Shown here piece after piece: positions 19,905 through 30,578 of a stretch of DNA of 54,000 bases (position 1 is the first letter of the stretch; each line of letters begins with the position of its first letter). The translations under genes and the position numbers were made by a program. Under the pieces are notes generated by a model. It searched no databases. It was not told the DNA's origin and saw only the letters and a list, made by a program, of their open reading frames with translations. Where the stretch lies: assembly GCF_037975245.1 (NCBI RefSeq), contig NC_092582.1, positions 6,986,001 to 7,040,000 of the forward strand, written 5' to 3'. The DNA is from Apostichopus japonicus (taxonomy: Eukaryota; Echinodermata; Holothuroidea; Aspidochirotida; Stichopodidae).

Positions 19905-21058
19905 TTAATCCGATTCCGTCGTAATTGTAAAGGAATTGTTTTGGTTTATCTGGGACGGCAAATCGTTTCTGATGTTTAAACCGAATGGTGCCGTGGTCTT
20001 TAGGTTTAGTTCCCAGAAATTTTCTTTCGCTTTCCTAGATTTATCTGTCCAAGAATCGTTCTGGTCAATGGCAATAACACGCAAATTCTCAATTGAATGA
20101 TTTTGGAGATTGAAGTGATTTGCAACAGGTTGGTAGATCTTTTTTGTTTTGATCGCCGATCTATGTTGTGTCATTCTCATTCTAAGAGTGTTTTTTGACT
20201 CTCCAATGTATTGTAAGTTACAAATATTGCAGTAGATGAGGTAAACGACATTTTTGGATAGGCAGTTAATTTTGTGCCGAATTTGAAACGTGCGTTTGGT
20301 TTGGTTGCTCTGAAAGGCCCCGGTCGAATCGACAAGTAAGCACGTTTTGCAATTTTGTGTACAGGGCGATGATCCTATAGTTTCTGGTTTGCTTTCCCCT
20401 AATGGGGTGTCATCCCGAAAGGATGCCCGAACTAAGATATCCCGAAGGTTGCTGGGTCTTTTAAAAGCGATGACAGGTAATTCTGGGAATACTGATTTCA
20501 GGCGTTCGGTGCCTTGAAGTAGGTGAAAATTCTTCTGAATGATATTAGCCAGTGGTGGGAGACCAGGGTGGAATTCAGTAACCAATGGTACCCTTTTGGA
20601 ACTGGTTTGACGAGTTTTGTACGTCAATGTTTCGGTACGGGGTTTGCTTTTAGCCTTTTTGATGGCATTTTCAATAGTACCCCGAAAATACTGTCTGTTT
20701 AGGAGGTGTTGTGACAGTTCTTTAGTGCGTGAATCAAAATCGACTTCAGAGGAGCAAATGCGTCGAATGCGCAACGCTTGACTGTACGGAATATTTCTGG
20801 TACAGTGACGTGGATGGCAACTGCTTGGTAAGAGGTAGTTGTGCTTGTTCGTGGGTTTATTGAACAAGTCTGTTTTGAGTGAACCATTTTGTAGGGTCAC
20901 GGTGGTGTCCAGAAAGTGAACGCCATGTCCAGAAAAATCAGCAGTGAATTTGATAGTGTGATGAAACGAGTTTATGTCATCAATGAAGAGTTTTAGATTT
21001 GCCTCCCCATGGGTCCATATCATAAAGATATCGTCAATGTAACGTAACCACGTATGTG
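19905..21058 (-). pseudogene. Penelope-like Pol, C-terminal part (RT end plus GIY-YIG endonuclease)
   Basis: The frame enters just before the RT active site (RYIDDIFMIW, the YxDD motif) and continues through the RT thumb-like region. A cysteine cluster (CTQNCKTC) follows, then the GIY-YIG nuclease: VVYLIYCNICNLQYIGESKN, then R-x-R-x3-H-R and the downstream NHF and ENFWE parts. It is about 380 codons and ends at 19905. The RT copies element RNA at a nicked site made by the nuclease. One extra base in an A-run near 21060-21064 puts this part out of frame with the upstream RT, hence a pseudogene. Confidence 0.88.
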
Positions 21059-21059
21059 G

Positions 21060-21499
21060 TTTTCAAGTTTTGTCGAGATAAAAATTCTTTCTCGAGGTTG
21101 CCCATAAAGATGTTGGCAAAAGACGGTGCCATTTTGGTACCCATTGCGGTGCCATGAATTTGGAGGTAGTGTTTGTTGCCAAATACCAGATTATTGTTGG
21201 TCAAGATAAGTTGCATTAATTCGGCCAATTCTTTCTTCGTGGGGGTTTTGCCACGTTTCGGTTTGAATGCTTTTGTGCAGGCCGAAATGCCCTCTTCGTT
21301 AGGGATATTTGTGTATAACGAAGACACATCCAAGGTAACTAACAGAGAAGATAAGGGAAGATTTTTTATTTCCCCAATTTTCCGGATGAAATCCGTAGTG
21401 TCCTGCACGTAGGACGGTAGGGCCGAAACGAGAGGTTGGATGAGGAGATCCACGAATTTGGAAATTTTTTCAGTCGCTGTACCATTACCCGATATTATG

Positions 21500-21503
<4 letters not shown>
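21060..21503 (-). pseudogene. Penelope-like Pol, RT fingers and palm fragment
   Basis: Contains ISGNGTATEKISKFVDLL, RT motif A (LVTLDVSSLYTNIPNEEG, with catalytic Asp) and motif B (HGTAMGTKMAPSFANIFMG). It lacks everything upstream because a TA microsatellite starts at 21503; open-frame sequence above that point is repeat-encoded Tyr/Ile. It reads out of frame into a stop at 21034 just before the YxDD motif in the next frame. Confidence 0.88.
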
Positions 21504-21551
<48 letters not shown>

Positions 21552-21557
21552 CCATAG

Positions 21558-21588
<31 letters not shown>
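21503..21588. repeat. (TA)n microsatellites at the 5' truncation point
   Basis: Two TA runs (about 21503-21548 and 21559-21587) are separated by GATCCATAGT. The Penelope-like element stops exactly at the first. Confidence 0.95.
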
Positions 21589-21592
<4 letters not shown>

Positions 21593-21935
21593 TTTACGTG
21601 TATAAGTTTATTTTGTAAAGCAATGATAATAAATTTCAGTTACTTTAAAACCTGAACGAATAGGTTGCAGAACGCTTGATTAAAGTAATCGGTACATTGA
21701 CCGAACCTTAGATATAACGACTTCTAATTTGGTCATATGGAACTATTGGGAATCGGTGAAGCTGCAGGACAGGCCAAAGTTGAACATCTTGCTAGAACGT
21801 TCAGTCGCATCAGTAACAGTGAAGCAAAAACAGTAAATGCTGAGAAAAACGCACGATACGGTGGATGCGATGAGCACGCGAATACCAAATGAGTGACTCA
21901 AAGAGCAAAGAGCACACCGTGATGAGCACGGACGT

Positions 21936-22174
21936 AAGAAAGTCTTTAGGACAGTTCAAGTATAAAATATAAAAATATGTAAATAGAAAAAAAATGAAAT
22001 AAACAATATATAAAATATATTAATATTAATAATGAACAAATATAGTAGTAATAATAAAATAAGAGAAGTTGTGTGCTCGTTTAAGAAAAAAAGGGGGCTC
22101 CCGAAAAGATCCCCCGAAAAACGGGGGCTTCCGAAATGGCGCCCCGAGTTCGCCCCGTCTGGACTCCCGAGGGT
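21936..22174 (-). repeat. Inverted-repeat arm, right
   Basis: The reverse complement matches 18100-18260: CCCTCGGGAGTCCAGACGGG, CATTTCGGAAGCCCCC, an AT-rich middle, then GAACTGTCCTAAAGACTTTC. The arms are 3.7 kb apart and enclose the microsatellites, the hAT fragment and the Penelope-like element. Confidence 0.75.
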
Positions 22175-25100
22175 GGAGGTGCAGTAGCATGATACTTTTA
22201 TATTATAAACATTATTTAAACCTGGAGTCTTTTGAAGCTGCATGTTGTGCTGAAAGCTAAAGGAAAGACTAGGTGCATGTAAAAGTAACGAGTTACCTTA
22301 ATAATCAGGTCTAACACAAACACACCAGCAGCGATGGAAGTTTAAGCTTAAACATTTTTGAAATTCTTTGTCAGACTCAACGATTACTACCTCGCTAATT
22401 AAAAACAGTCAATTAGTTGTAACGCCACACATAACTCACAGTGAGATCGAGGGGAATTCCAAGCACGTGTGAATTTACATGTTTGGTCAGTCACAGACAG
22501 TAATAACTTAAATGTATTAAGTACAGATGTTATGTCTCCTTAACTAGTCATCACAGAACCCTTCATTGTTACTACCGTTTGTTTTAGTAATGCCATTTGT
22601 TGAGGACATACAATGACTGTAAATGAAACTGTAAAAAAAGTTATCGACTAATGGCATTGCTTTTTTATACACGCAATACTGAGTTCCGACATTGCAAATA
22701 TATTTTCTAAAAATTATGTCAGATAGCCAGATGTCCCGCCATCCCCCTTGGTCGGGGTCCAGTTAATTGCCTGTTACATGACTTTCTTTTCTCACTGTAG
22801 TAGTCTAGAAGTATTAAAAGAACAGCGTGTAAGACTGATTTGAAGATAACTGATGAGATATATATTATTAACATGAACACTAAAACTGAGATAAGATCTT
22901 TGTTAATGTATATTGCTTGAACTTATACATATGAAGTATGAGACGCTAGGTTATTGTATTCAATGCCTTAATATCTTATCATTTACAGAACATCAGACCA
23001 TCCAATAATTGCTTTTAATGCATTACTCAACTGAGCTAAGGACGAAAGGTTCAAAATGACGTCATTATCAAATACCTTTAACATTTCTTGATTTCAAGGA
23101 CGGTGGAATCGATTTAACTGCAACAGAATCTGGAAGGGGGTAATACCAAAACCTGTGGAGCGAAGTAAAGTAATCATCGTCTAAGGTATAATTTATTTGA
23201 CACAAAAATGATGAAGCTAAAAATGTATGGTAACCAGAGAACAAGAAATAACTTAGAAACAGGCAACTTAAGAGACAAATAACAATCCCTGAACAATCTA
23301 GACGACCTATCTGTGTTTAAAGAGCATCCTAAGCTTTATACCACCCTCAAAAATGATGAATTTCTTTGAAGAAAATCCTTCTTTTTGATGTGCTACCAAA
23401 AATTATGTAAACACTTCTGTCGGTGCAGGTTTCATTGTTTACCTCTTTTAAATTTTGAGAAAGTAACTTCAAATATTACACACAGATTTATGATGTGATA
23501 ATGGGGAGGATACATAATCTAGTACTAAAAAAACCGTGCCAGCTTCTCAGCCACACGACCTTAAATAACACGTGAACAATGTATTAAACTTGTATACAGG
23601 ACAGATCATATAGGGTTGCATATTGCTAATCTTTCTGCTTTGCTTAGTATATGACTAATATCTCTTAAAACATGGATTTTTTTCGGGCATCAAAATCAAA
23701 CAGCAAAATGCAATATAAATTTAAAAAAAAACTTGTGAAGTCCGAATCTGAGCTGATGGTTCTTCAATGTGACAGAATAATTAAGAAAAATTATAAAAAT
23801 GAATTAAAATGCTGTACGCGTGACCAATTTGAATTGTCCTTTACGTTTTGGTACTGATTTGCCCTTGATATATACTTTATACAATGATAAATCTAAATAT
23901 AACTTATTAATTCATAAAACAACAATATCGGTATGACAAAATATATGAACATGACCGATTTCTACCTCTACCGTACTAAACGGAGTTAAGTTCTTACAGC
24001 AGCATAGAGCGACATAGATTTTAACAAATAACTAGCGCGTTTCTCAAAGCATCAGTAGTAGGAATGAATATGATGTGCCTCGGATTTCTTCCATAAGTGT
24101 GGCATTCGTTTACACCTGTAATGCCATGACAACGATCCAGGTGTACTAGATACGTAATGATCTCAGTGCTGAATTCAGTATATTTTGACAAGCTCGTTTC
24201 ATCTCCATTATTATGCTAATTAGGTCTTTACAGTAGTTACAGGTGTTACATACTCAATATTGACGGGGGAGGGGGGGGGGGGGTTGTCTGAGAATTTTTC
24301 ATTATTCACTCAATGGTTTGTATTGTGATCTCCAATGACTGAAACCAATGAATAAGCTCTCCATATCTCTCTACTGCAAGAGAGAGTTTAGGCTTTCTTT
24401 GAATATACACAAATATGGAGACGTAGTGTTCGCGTGAAGAAGATCCCGCAACCTGGAATTAACGAGCTTCCTAACAATCTTTACTGTCTCGTTCTCAGAA
24501 TAACAAACAAAACAAATATGGTGAGAATTTAGAAAGGACCTGTCACAAATAATCTCGGCTTCAAGAATTTACTTTTCTAATATTGAACTAAACGGGAAAG
24601 TTGGTGTCAAGGAAGTTAATTTATGTTTTTTCCTCGGTTAGAATGTAACATCGGGCGGGACCGGTATTTATTGATGTAAACAAATGAAAGCCTGTTTGTA
24701 GTGTATTATATCATTTTATTGTGTTTGCTTTGTCGGGTGGTTAGGTTTTGTAATGGAAGCGGACGCATCTATAGCATAATAGACTCGCGGATAACAAAAT
24801 TACATTAGTTCATGCCATAGCCATTTAGATCAGAGGTAGGTGAGGGTGTTGTGACTGGGTGGCGATAAGGTGAGAGGACATACAGTGTCTGTGGTTGATT
24901 AATGAAATAATTTAAAGGCACCTGGGAGGTTTGAGGGTTGGGATGGAGGGTAACGAAAAGGCAAAATATTCAATTTCAATGACAATTATGACTAATTGCA
25001 GATTGTAAATAATTTGAATTTAATAAGACTCGTTATTCTTGTCTGAGAAAATGAAATGTATTCTAGAAGTAGCGAGGCTAACGTGCCTGTCGGTAAACTA

Positions 25101-26497
25101 CAAATGTTCTTAGCCGGGAATTATTGGAAGTAAAGAAATTAAAGAAAATACGGCTTTGTAACCTAATAACGGGACTCTTGCTAGCAAAACCAATGCAAGA
25201 AAACAAGGTGACGATAGGGTTTGAGAGTGTGAAATAATAACTTACAGTGAAATGAGTGGTAGAAGGGTGTACAAATTTAAACAGGTGTGTTGGGTGGTAA
25301 AACTCTAGCGAAGAGCCTACCTGATCATTACGATAAATTGACGTACGCATTTTTTAGGACTACATTTGCAAACAGGTGTTAACGACTCCACTTCTACCCA
25401 TAGACTATGTATGAAATAATATTCACTTGGATGACTTCCTCATTATAAACTGCCTATTTATGAAATTACGGTGAGTCTCTCAGGAAATTTCAACTGCCTT
25501 TTTTTATATTTCTTCTACGTCAAATGTTGGTTTTCTGTTTTGTAAGTATACATCATAGGTACGAATACCATCGCTTTATTTCTTCGGGTTTTCTTTTAGG
25601 ATGCTTTAGTTATATAGTTTTATCAATTTTAAAGTTATTTAATTTTAATAAATTCACGTCCACTAATGTTTCATAGTAAAGGATTTACATTACCGGTCAA
25701 TTACAGAGTTTATAATTAAAATATTTTTTAAGTTGTAATTTATAGTTCGTTTTCTTTGAATTAAAACCATCTGCTGAGTGTTAGTTCTAGTCTTAAATTT
25801 GATAATTTAAATATGTTTTTTATTGGAGTCTTTCTAGATCTAATGAAACTAATTTAAGTTGAATAATAAACGTTGTGTTGCATTCATTTTCTTTTTGAAA
25901 ACATTTAAAATAAAATATTCATTAATGTGGAGGCTTTCTAAAAACAATATTTCTAATTTTTGTCTGATAAAGTTTTCGAATAAAATAGTTTCAAGCTATT
26001 CAAGAATTTTTGTTGTGTTTTCAACTGAACAATTCAGCTTATCATTTTGAACATCTTCATAAAACGCTGGCAAATTTCACTAGGACAATTAATATTCAAC
26101 AAATTTGTGCCTTTTTTATCCAAACTAAATATTTGTGTCGCTCTAAGACTCTCTTCTTATTTTAAACCTAAGCTTATTCAAGAAAAAAAGAACATTTTAC
26201 CTCTAACACCGTACCAACCCCTTCCCCGATACCCTACCGTCCTTCATCGAGTTAAATAATCCCCATTTAATTCCTTAAGTTTGTTTCACTTGCCGAAACA
26301 TTCTACTGAATTCCTTAAACGATGGCCTAATTTCTTAAAATAAATCCACTTAAACTAATTAAATCCAATTCTTGATATTAAAATACAGCAGCTTTTACAT
26401 TCTATATTGTTAGTTTAATAATGATAACTTTTATTAATTAATTTAAAACCCTGTTTAACTGTTATAATGATTCTAACATCTACACCGGAATACTTAC
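22175..26497. other. Non-coding stretch
   Basis: AT-rich, no supported gene. A run of 13 G lies at 24271-24283. A tRNA A-box-like word (TTAGCTCAGTTGAGTAATGC on the minus strand, near 23018-23040) has no convincing tRNA fold. Confidence 0.6.
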
Positions 26498-26595
26498 TTC
26501 AGCTCCTTCAAGCTCGTACACTGTGAGGAGTAAGACAAGATGGCCGCCAACTCTTCGTTAGTTAGTCTCCTGCCGATGTCATTGATCCGCAGCTC
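26498..26595 (-). CDS. Leucine-rich-repeat exon, NLR type (partial gene)
   Basis: The minus strand has a pyrimidine-rich acceptor (TTCTCTCCAG), 98 nt of open frame and a consensus donor (GTAAGT). The translation begins ELRINDIGRRLTNEELAAIL and ends CTSLKELK. The closing CTSLKELK and the L-x2-L-x-I spacing are typical of NLR-type leucine-rich repeats. The frame extends upstream (LSILSSLQ) to a TGA near 26646, so the exon could start earlier or be decayed. Exons of ~84-100 nt, one repeat each, are usual in NLR genes. It is on the same strand as, and downstream of, the NACHT exon at 52605-54000. It may be part of the same gene or a separate remnant. Confidence 0.6.
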
Positions 26596-28972
26596 CTGGA
26601 GAGAACTCAGGATAGAGAGAGAGACCAGACTTAAGGATAAGGTTCAGACCAGACTCATCAACTCCAGGAGAGCAGGACCGTAGATGCACACTGGAGATAG
26701 GAATCTAGAATGAAAGAATAGAGTTACTGATAATAGAGTAGATAGAGATAAATATATTGGACTTGATTACGATTAGAATAATTATTAGGATGTTTATAAA
26801 TGATAAAAAAAAAGAAAGAACATGGAAGAGAGTATAAGCGATGAATTGTACGGATTTTAAGGTTGTGTTTATGTAATTTTGTGTGTTGGAATGAATTTTA
26901 ACGAACGTGAACCAGTGGTTGATTTTGAAGAGGTAATAAAATATAAACAAGAATAAATTAATTATTTAAAGAAAAATGGAAATAGGACTTTATTAAGGGA
27001 GGATTATATTTGTGCAGGTTATAAAAACAAGAGATTTATAAAATTGGGTTAAATAGGACAATGGTAAAGTTTTAAAGATTTATTTCATGCAAGAAATATT
27101 GGTTAGCTTTACTTTGATTTGTTCTGTATATAGATACAAAAGCAGAAAGATTGAAATTATTACTACTTATTTGTTTAATGTATTTTCGTTTTGGTTCATT
27201 TCCGCTCTTTTTTTTTGGGGGGGGGGGGTGGGGGTAACTGTTGGGACCAGGGTTAATATTAATAAAGGTTGATAAATAGGTCAATATAATTATTGATTGA
27301 TTCTGATAGCTAAGTAAATTAATAATATGGCTTCGGAATAATGTAAAAACTAGATTGTCTTCTGGTTTAAAATCAAATATTGTCAGAAAATTCGTATCTA
27401 TTTGTAGCAGGAACTTATTTTAAGCATTTATTTAATTTTTAAAATAGGTGTTTATTCAATTCCATATATTTAGTATTTTATCCAGTTCTCAGTAACACTT
27501 AACCTAATCAATGTCAAAAGTCAGGAGAGGGAGAGAGAGGCTCAGGTTGATGAGGAAATTGGGCACAGAGGATTTTTATTTGGATTCTTTTTCTTCATTT
27601 TTAAGCTAGGTAAATTTAAATTGATACCGGTAATTTATATGAATCTATAACTTATAATCTATCAATATTTTTGGCCTACTACTTTTCAACAAATACAGAA
27701 ATATCAATTGCTGAATGAACTTTGAAAGTTAATATCAATTGCATTTTAAACCTTTCTTGATTTTCTGAATACGTTTATTTAGTAATCTTAACTCAAGAGT
27801 GTTAGTAATGTACAGTATTTCAGCTTAGGGGACAAGGAACAACTTTCAACAAATATAATGATTCCTTACAGTTTTTCTTTTCTTTATCCGTTAAAATCGA
27901 CATTTGTTTAATTTTTGGAAAGTTAAGTTGAATACCCGTATACCGATGTTTAGTTTTTGTTATCAGGTTTAAATATTCTCTAGAAATAACTAATAGAAAC
28001 GGTAGCGCAATGTTGACATTAATTCTTTCTAATATTACTAGGTGAAAATAAGTGATGGCGCATTTAAAAATTAAAGTTTTGGGCAAAACGCGTCACTTCT
28101 TTGTGAAATGAATATTCACTGTAATTGGAAACTACTTCGTTCAAATATTATAGGAATAATGCCATTTCCAAAAAGTTGGTATTCAACTTTCAAGGTCATG
28201 TAACTTTGCGAGGGAAGTGGTGATATTTTATATTAAATTGATAGCTATAGGTATTTTTTTTATCACATTCAAGAAGAATGAAATATCTAACCAGCAGCAT
28301 GCGAGAAGACCTCCAGTTAACTGTTCTGTGATACACGATAATTGCTATTTTGTAACTGGTGCGGTGATTATTTTCTTTGACTACTTATTTGAAATGCAAG
28401 TTGTAGCCTCGGTCTGTATGTTTTCGTGTTTCATATCAAAAGTACTTCTTTTAAGTTTTATTTTTAATATCCTTTCAGTAGGTAGTTAAAGTTTTGATTG
28501 TTTATTGACCACACTATTATAGATATACTTCGAAGTTTAGTTAACTAATGTCTTATGAGAGTGGTCGTTACTATAGGAGTTCAGGTAGAAAATTCACTCA
28601 TTTAGAAAGACGTATTTATATCAGGTAAATCCTAATATAGCTAAGGGCTACATTCTACATTGTATGTTCTTGGCCTAGCGTGTCACTATAGCCTTAGGTC
28701 TAACTTCCCCTACCAAGAGCTATTACACCTACCTTCAAACTTACAAGCAATTAAATTAGGTCATTTGTCTGTATCCGATATTTAAATCCCGAATTTTTAC
28801 AAAGAAGTGAATGAAAGGAAGGCAAAAACTGACCAACATTAGCGTCAACAACAACGATCTAGGCCTTTGTAGAAATGGATCATGATCAACTGCCTGTATA
28901 TATGTAAATAATTTGCGTGTGACACAGGTACGCACGTGCAGATACAGGTGTTCCTGTACTCCTTGAGTAGCT
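26596..28972. other. Non-coding stretch
   Basis: No gene supported. A run of 12 G is at 27217-27228. A CT-rich minus-strand segment at about 27505-27560 resembles the pyrimidine tract ahead of the LRR exon and could be a worn relative. Confidence 0.5.
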
Positions 28973-29211
28973 TTGGCGCCAAATTATAAGTCGCATGGCA
29001 TTACAGTTAATAACCAAACTGTGCCTACGTTTGATGACATACCACGCCTATTTAGCGACCAGCAACGTATTTCATTGGCTGATTTGTGTCGTGCGGTCAA
29101 TGATAGATCAGAGGAGCGAAGGAAGAAAGATTCATTTGGCGGTAGTTTTCAAAGACTCTACATGTTCAAGGTGAATGACGTTATGACGCATTTGAAAGGT
29201 ATAACTGTGCC
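28973..29211 (+). pseudogene. Unknown ORF interrupted by two successive hAT-like insertions
   Basis: An open frame of ~80 codons (after a TGA at 28964) has a normal-looking composition, e.g. PTFDDIPRLFSDQQRISLAD and LCRAVNDRSEERRKKDSF. I do not recognise the family. The frame is broken at its ACTGTGCC codons by the element at 29212-29514, and seven bases later by the element at 29530-30570. If both are ignored the same frame continues at 30579 for ~20 codons to a TAA. A donor-like GTGAAT follows TTCAAG at 29170, so a shorter exon is also possible. Confidence 0.4.
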
Positions 29212-29514
29212 CAGGCGCGTATCCAGGAATTTGCGAAGGGAGGGGCGAAACTGTAGATTCGGCATTGCAAACTATTAGAGACCCTATACTTTCTAAGCGT
29301 AGCGCCACCATTGGTTGGCGCGAAGCGTACAAGAAAATTTTGGCTGAAAATGCCTCCCAGATCGCTGGAAATGGCACTTCCCAGGCCTTGTAAGTTGCAT
29401 CTTAGCATTTTCTCTTTTGAAAATATTAGTAATATCATAAAAACATTAATTTTTTTTAAATATGCTCAAGGGGAGGGGGCGGATGCCCCCTTCCCCCCCT
29501 TGGCTATGCGCCTG
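29212..29514. mobile_element. hAT-like MITE, 303 bp
   Basis: Inverted ends CAGGCGCGTATCCAGG (left) and, read inward from the right, CAGGCGCATAGCCAAGG. Perfect 8 bp target duplication ACTGTGCC (29204-29211 and 29515-29522). It contains a palindromic core GCGCCACCATTGGTTGGCGC that also occurs, diverged, in the element at 554-1802. No coding capacity. Confidence 0.93.
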
Positions 29515-29529
29515 ACTGTGCCAAGTTGT

Positions 29530-30570
29530 CAAGGGCGGCGGAAGTACTTTTAATCTGGGGGGGGGGCACCAACGTCGAACGGCACTTTATAGAAATTCGA
29601 TTGGACTGATGCAGCCTGATATTTAATACCCTTTATATCTTATTTGCGTATACACATCACTGCATCAACGCCCCCCCCCCCACCCTCAAGGAAACAATGC
29701 ATACTAGCACTGCAATATCCAATGTGCAAATTGGGAAACAAGGAACAAGTTTTCTTTCGAGACAAAATGAGGTGAAATCGTTATCAAGTCCAAGTCCCTG
29801 CACACGCGATCGATACATGCATGAAAGCAAATGAAATATGTCAAAATACGAAAGGATGGGGTAGGTTATGGGATATTAAAACTATACTCATTATTTATAG
29901 TAGGCTATAAATGGCTTCTGCTTATTACAAAGTCACAATGTAATATAGCAATGCAGTTTTTGAAATGCACTAGGATTTTTTTGGCAAATTGAATATGCAT
30001 AATAGCACCCACCAGAATATTAGAAGCCTTGTGGTAGTAAACATAGGCGTAGGAGGCGGGGGGCCCCCAACCCAAAATTTTTGTGAAAATTCGGGCAATA
30101 TGCTGAGAATTTTTCGGGCACCTACTGGAAGAAAAATAATTTGCTATATGTTTTTCAATGTTAAACTTATATTATTATGATCATGATTGTTGTAACTACT
30201 TTCCCAATAATTCTAACCAATATAGAAGGGTAATAACAAGGAAAATGATTGTATTTTATTGGGATGCGATGAAATAACCGATGCATGCCTATATGATATG
30301 CACATTAACATGTTGAACGCGCGCAGAGCGCGCGAAAAAGTTGGGTATCATTCTTCGGGCAAATGTACAGTCCCCAAATCAAATTGGGCTCCTACGCCTA
30401 TGGTAGTAAATATATAAAACTTCCCGAAATATTTCAATAGACGTGGGTTTCGCTTTGTAAACTCTTTTTATTTAGAAATTTTAATGTAGAAAAAGGGCAC
30501 ATTTTTAACCTGAGGAAAAGTGGGGGCACGTGCCCCCTGTGCCCCCCTCCCCCCGGTTCCGCCGCCCTTG
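29530..30570. mobile_element. hAT-like non-autonomous element, 1041 bp
   Basis: Perfect 14 bp inverted ends CAAGGGCGGCGGAA (left; right end TTCCGCCGCCCTTG). Target duplication CAAGTTGT (29522-29529) and CAAGTTAT (30571-30578), one mismatch. G/C runs lie next to each end. No transposase. It carries a second intact element at 30042-30402. Confidence 0.92.
30042..30402. mobile_element. Nested hAT-like MITE, 361 bp
   Basis: Inverted ends CATAGGCGTAGGAG, right end CTCCTACGCCTATG. Perfect 8 bp duplication GTAGTAAA (30034-30041 and 30403-30410). It lies wholly inside the 1041 bp element, so it arrived later. A related, truncated copy is at 18987-19351. A palindromic GAACGCGCG...CGCGCG block lies in its right half. 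Confidence 0.93.
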
Positions 30571-30578
30571 CAAGTTAT

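Larger units (their letters stand above)
19680..21503 (-). mobile_element. Penelope-like retroelement, 5'-truncated
   Basis: The minus strand carries a C-terminal reverse transcriptase and a GIY-YIG endonuclease, the combination that defines canonical Penelope-like elements. The RT frame begins abruptly (SGNGTATEKIS) at a TA microsatellite at 21503, so the N-terminal part is missing. The 3' untranslated part reaches at least ~19690 and contains a hammerhead-like motif. The coding region has one frameshift at the RT catalytic site, so this copy is dead. Confidence 0.9.

Noticed and set aside
23015-23042. tRNA gene on the minus strand (TTAGCTCAGTTGAGTAATGC)
   Set aside because: Only an A-box-like word; no B box or cloverleaf could be drawn.
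28217-28489. 90-codon hydrophobic plus-strand frame
   Set aside because: AT-rich composition explains the hydrophobic residues; no family, start context or splice support.
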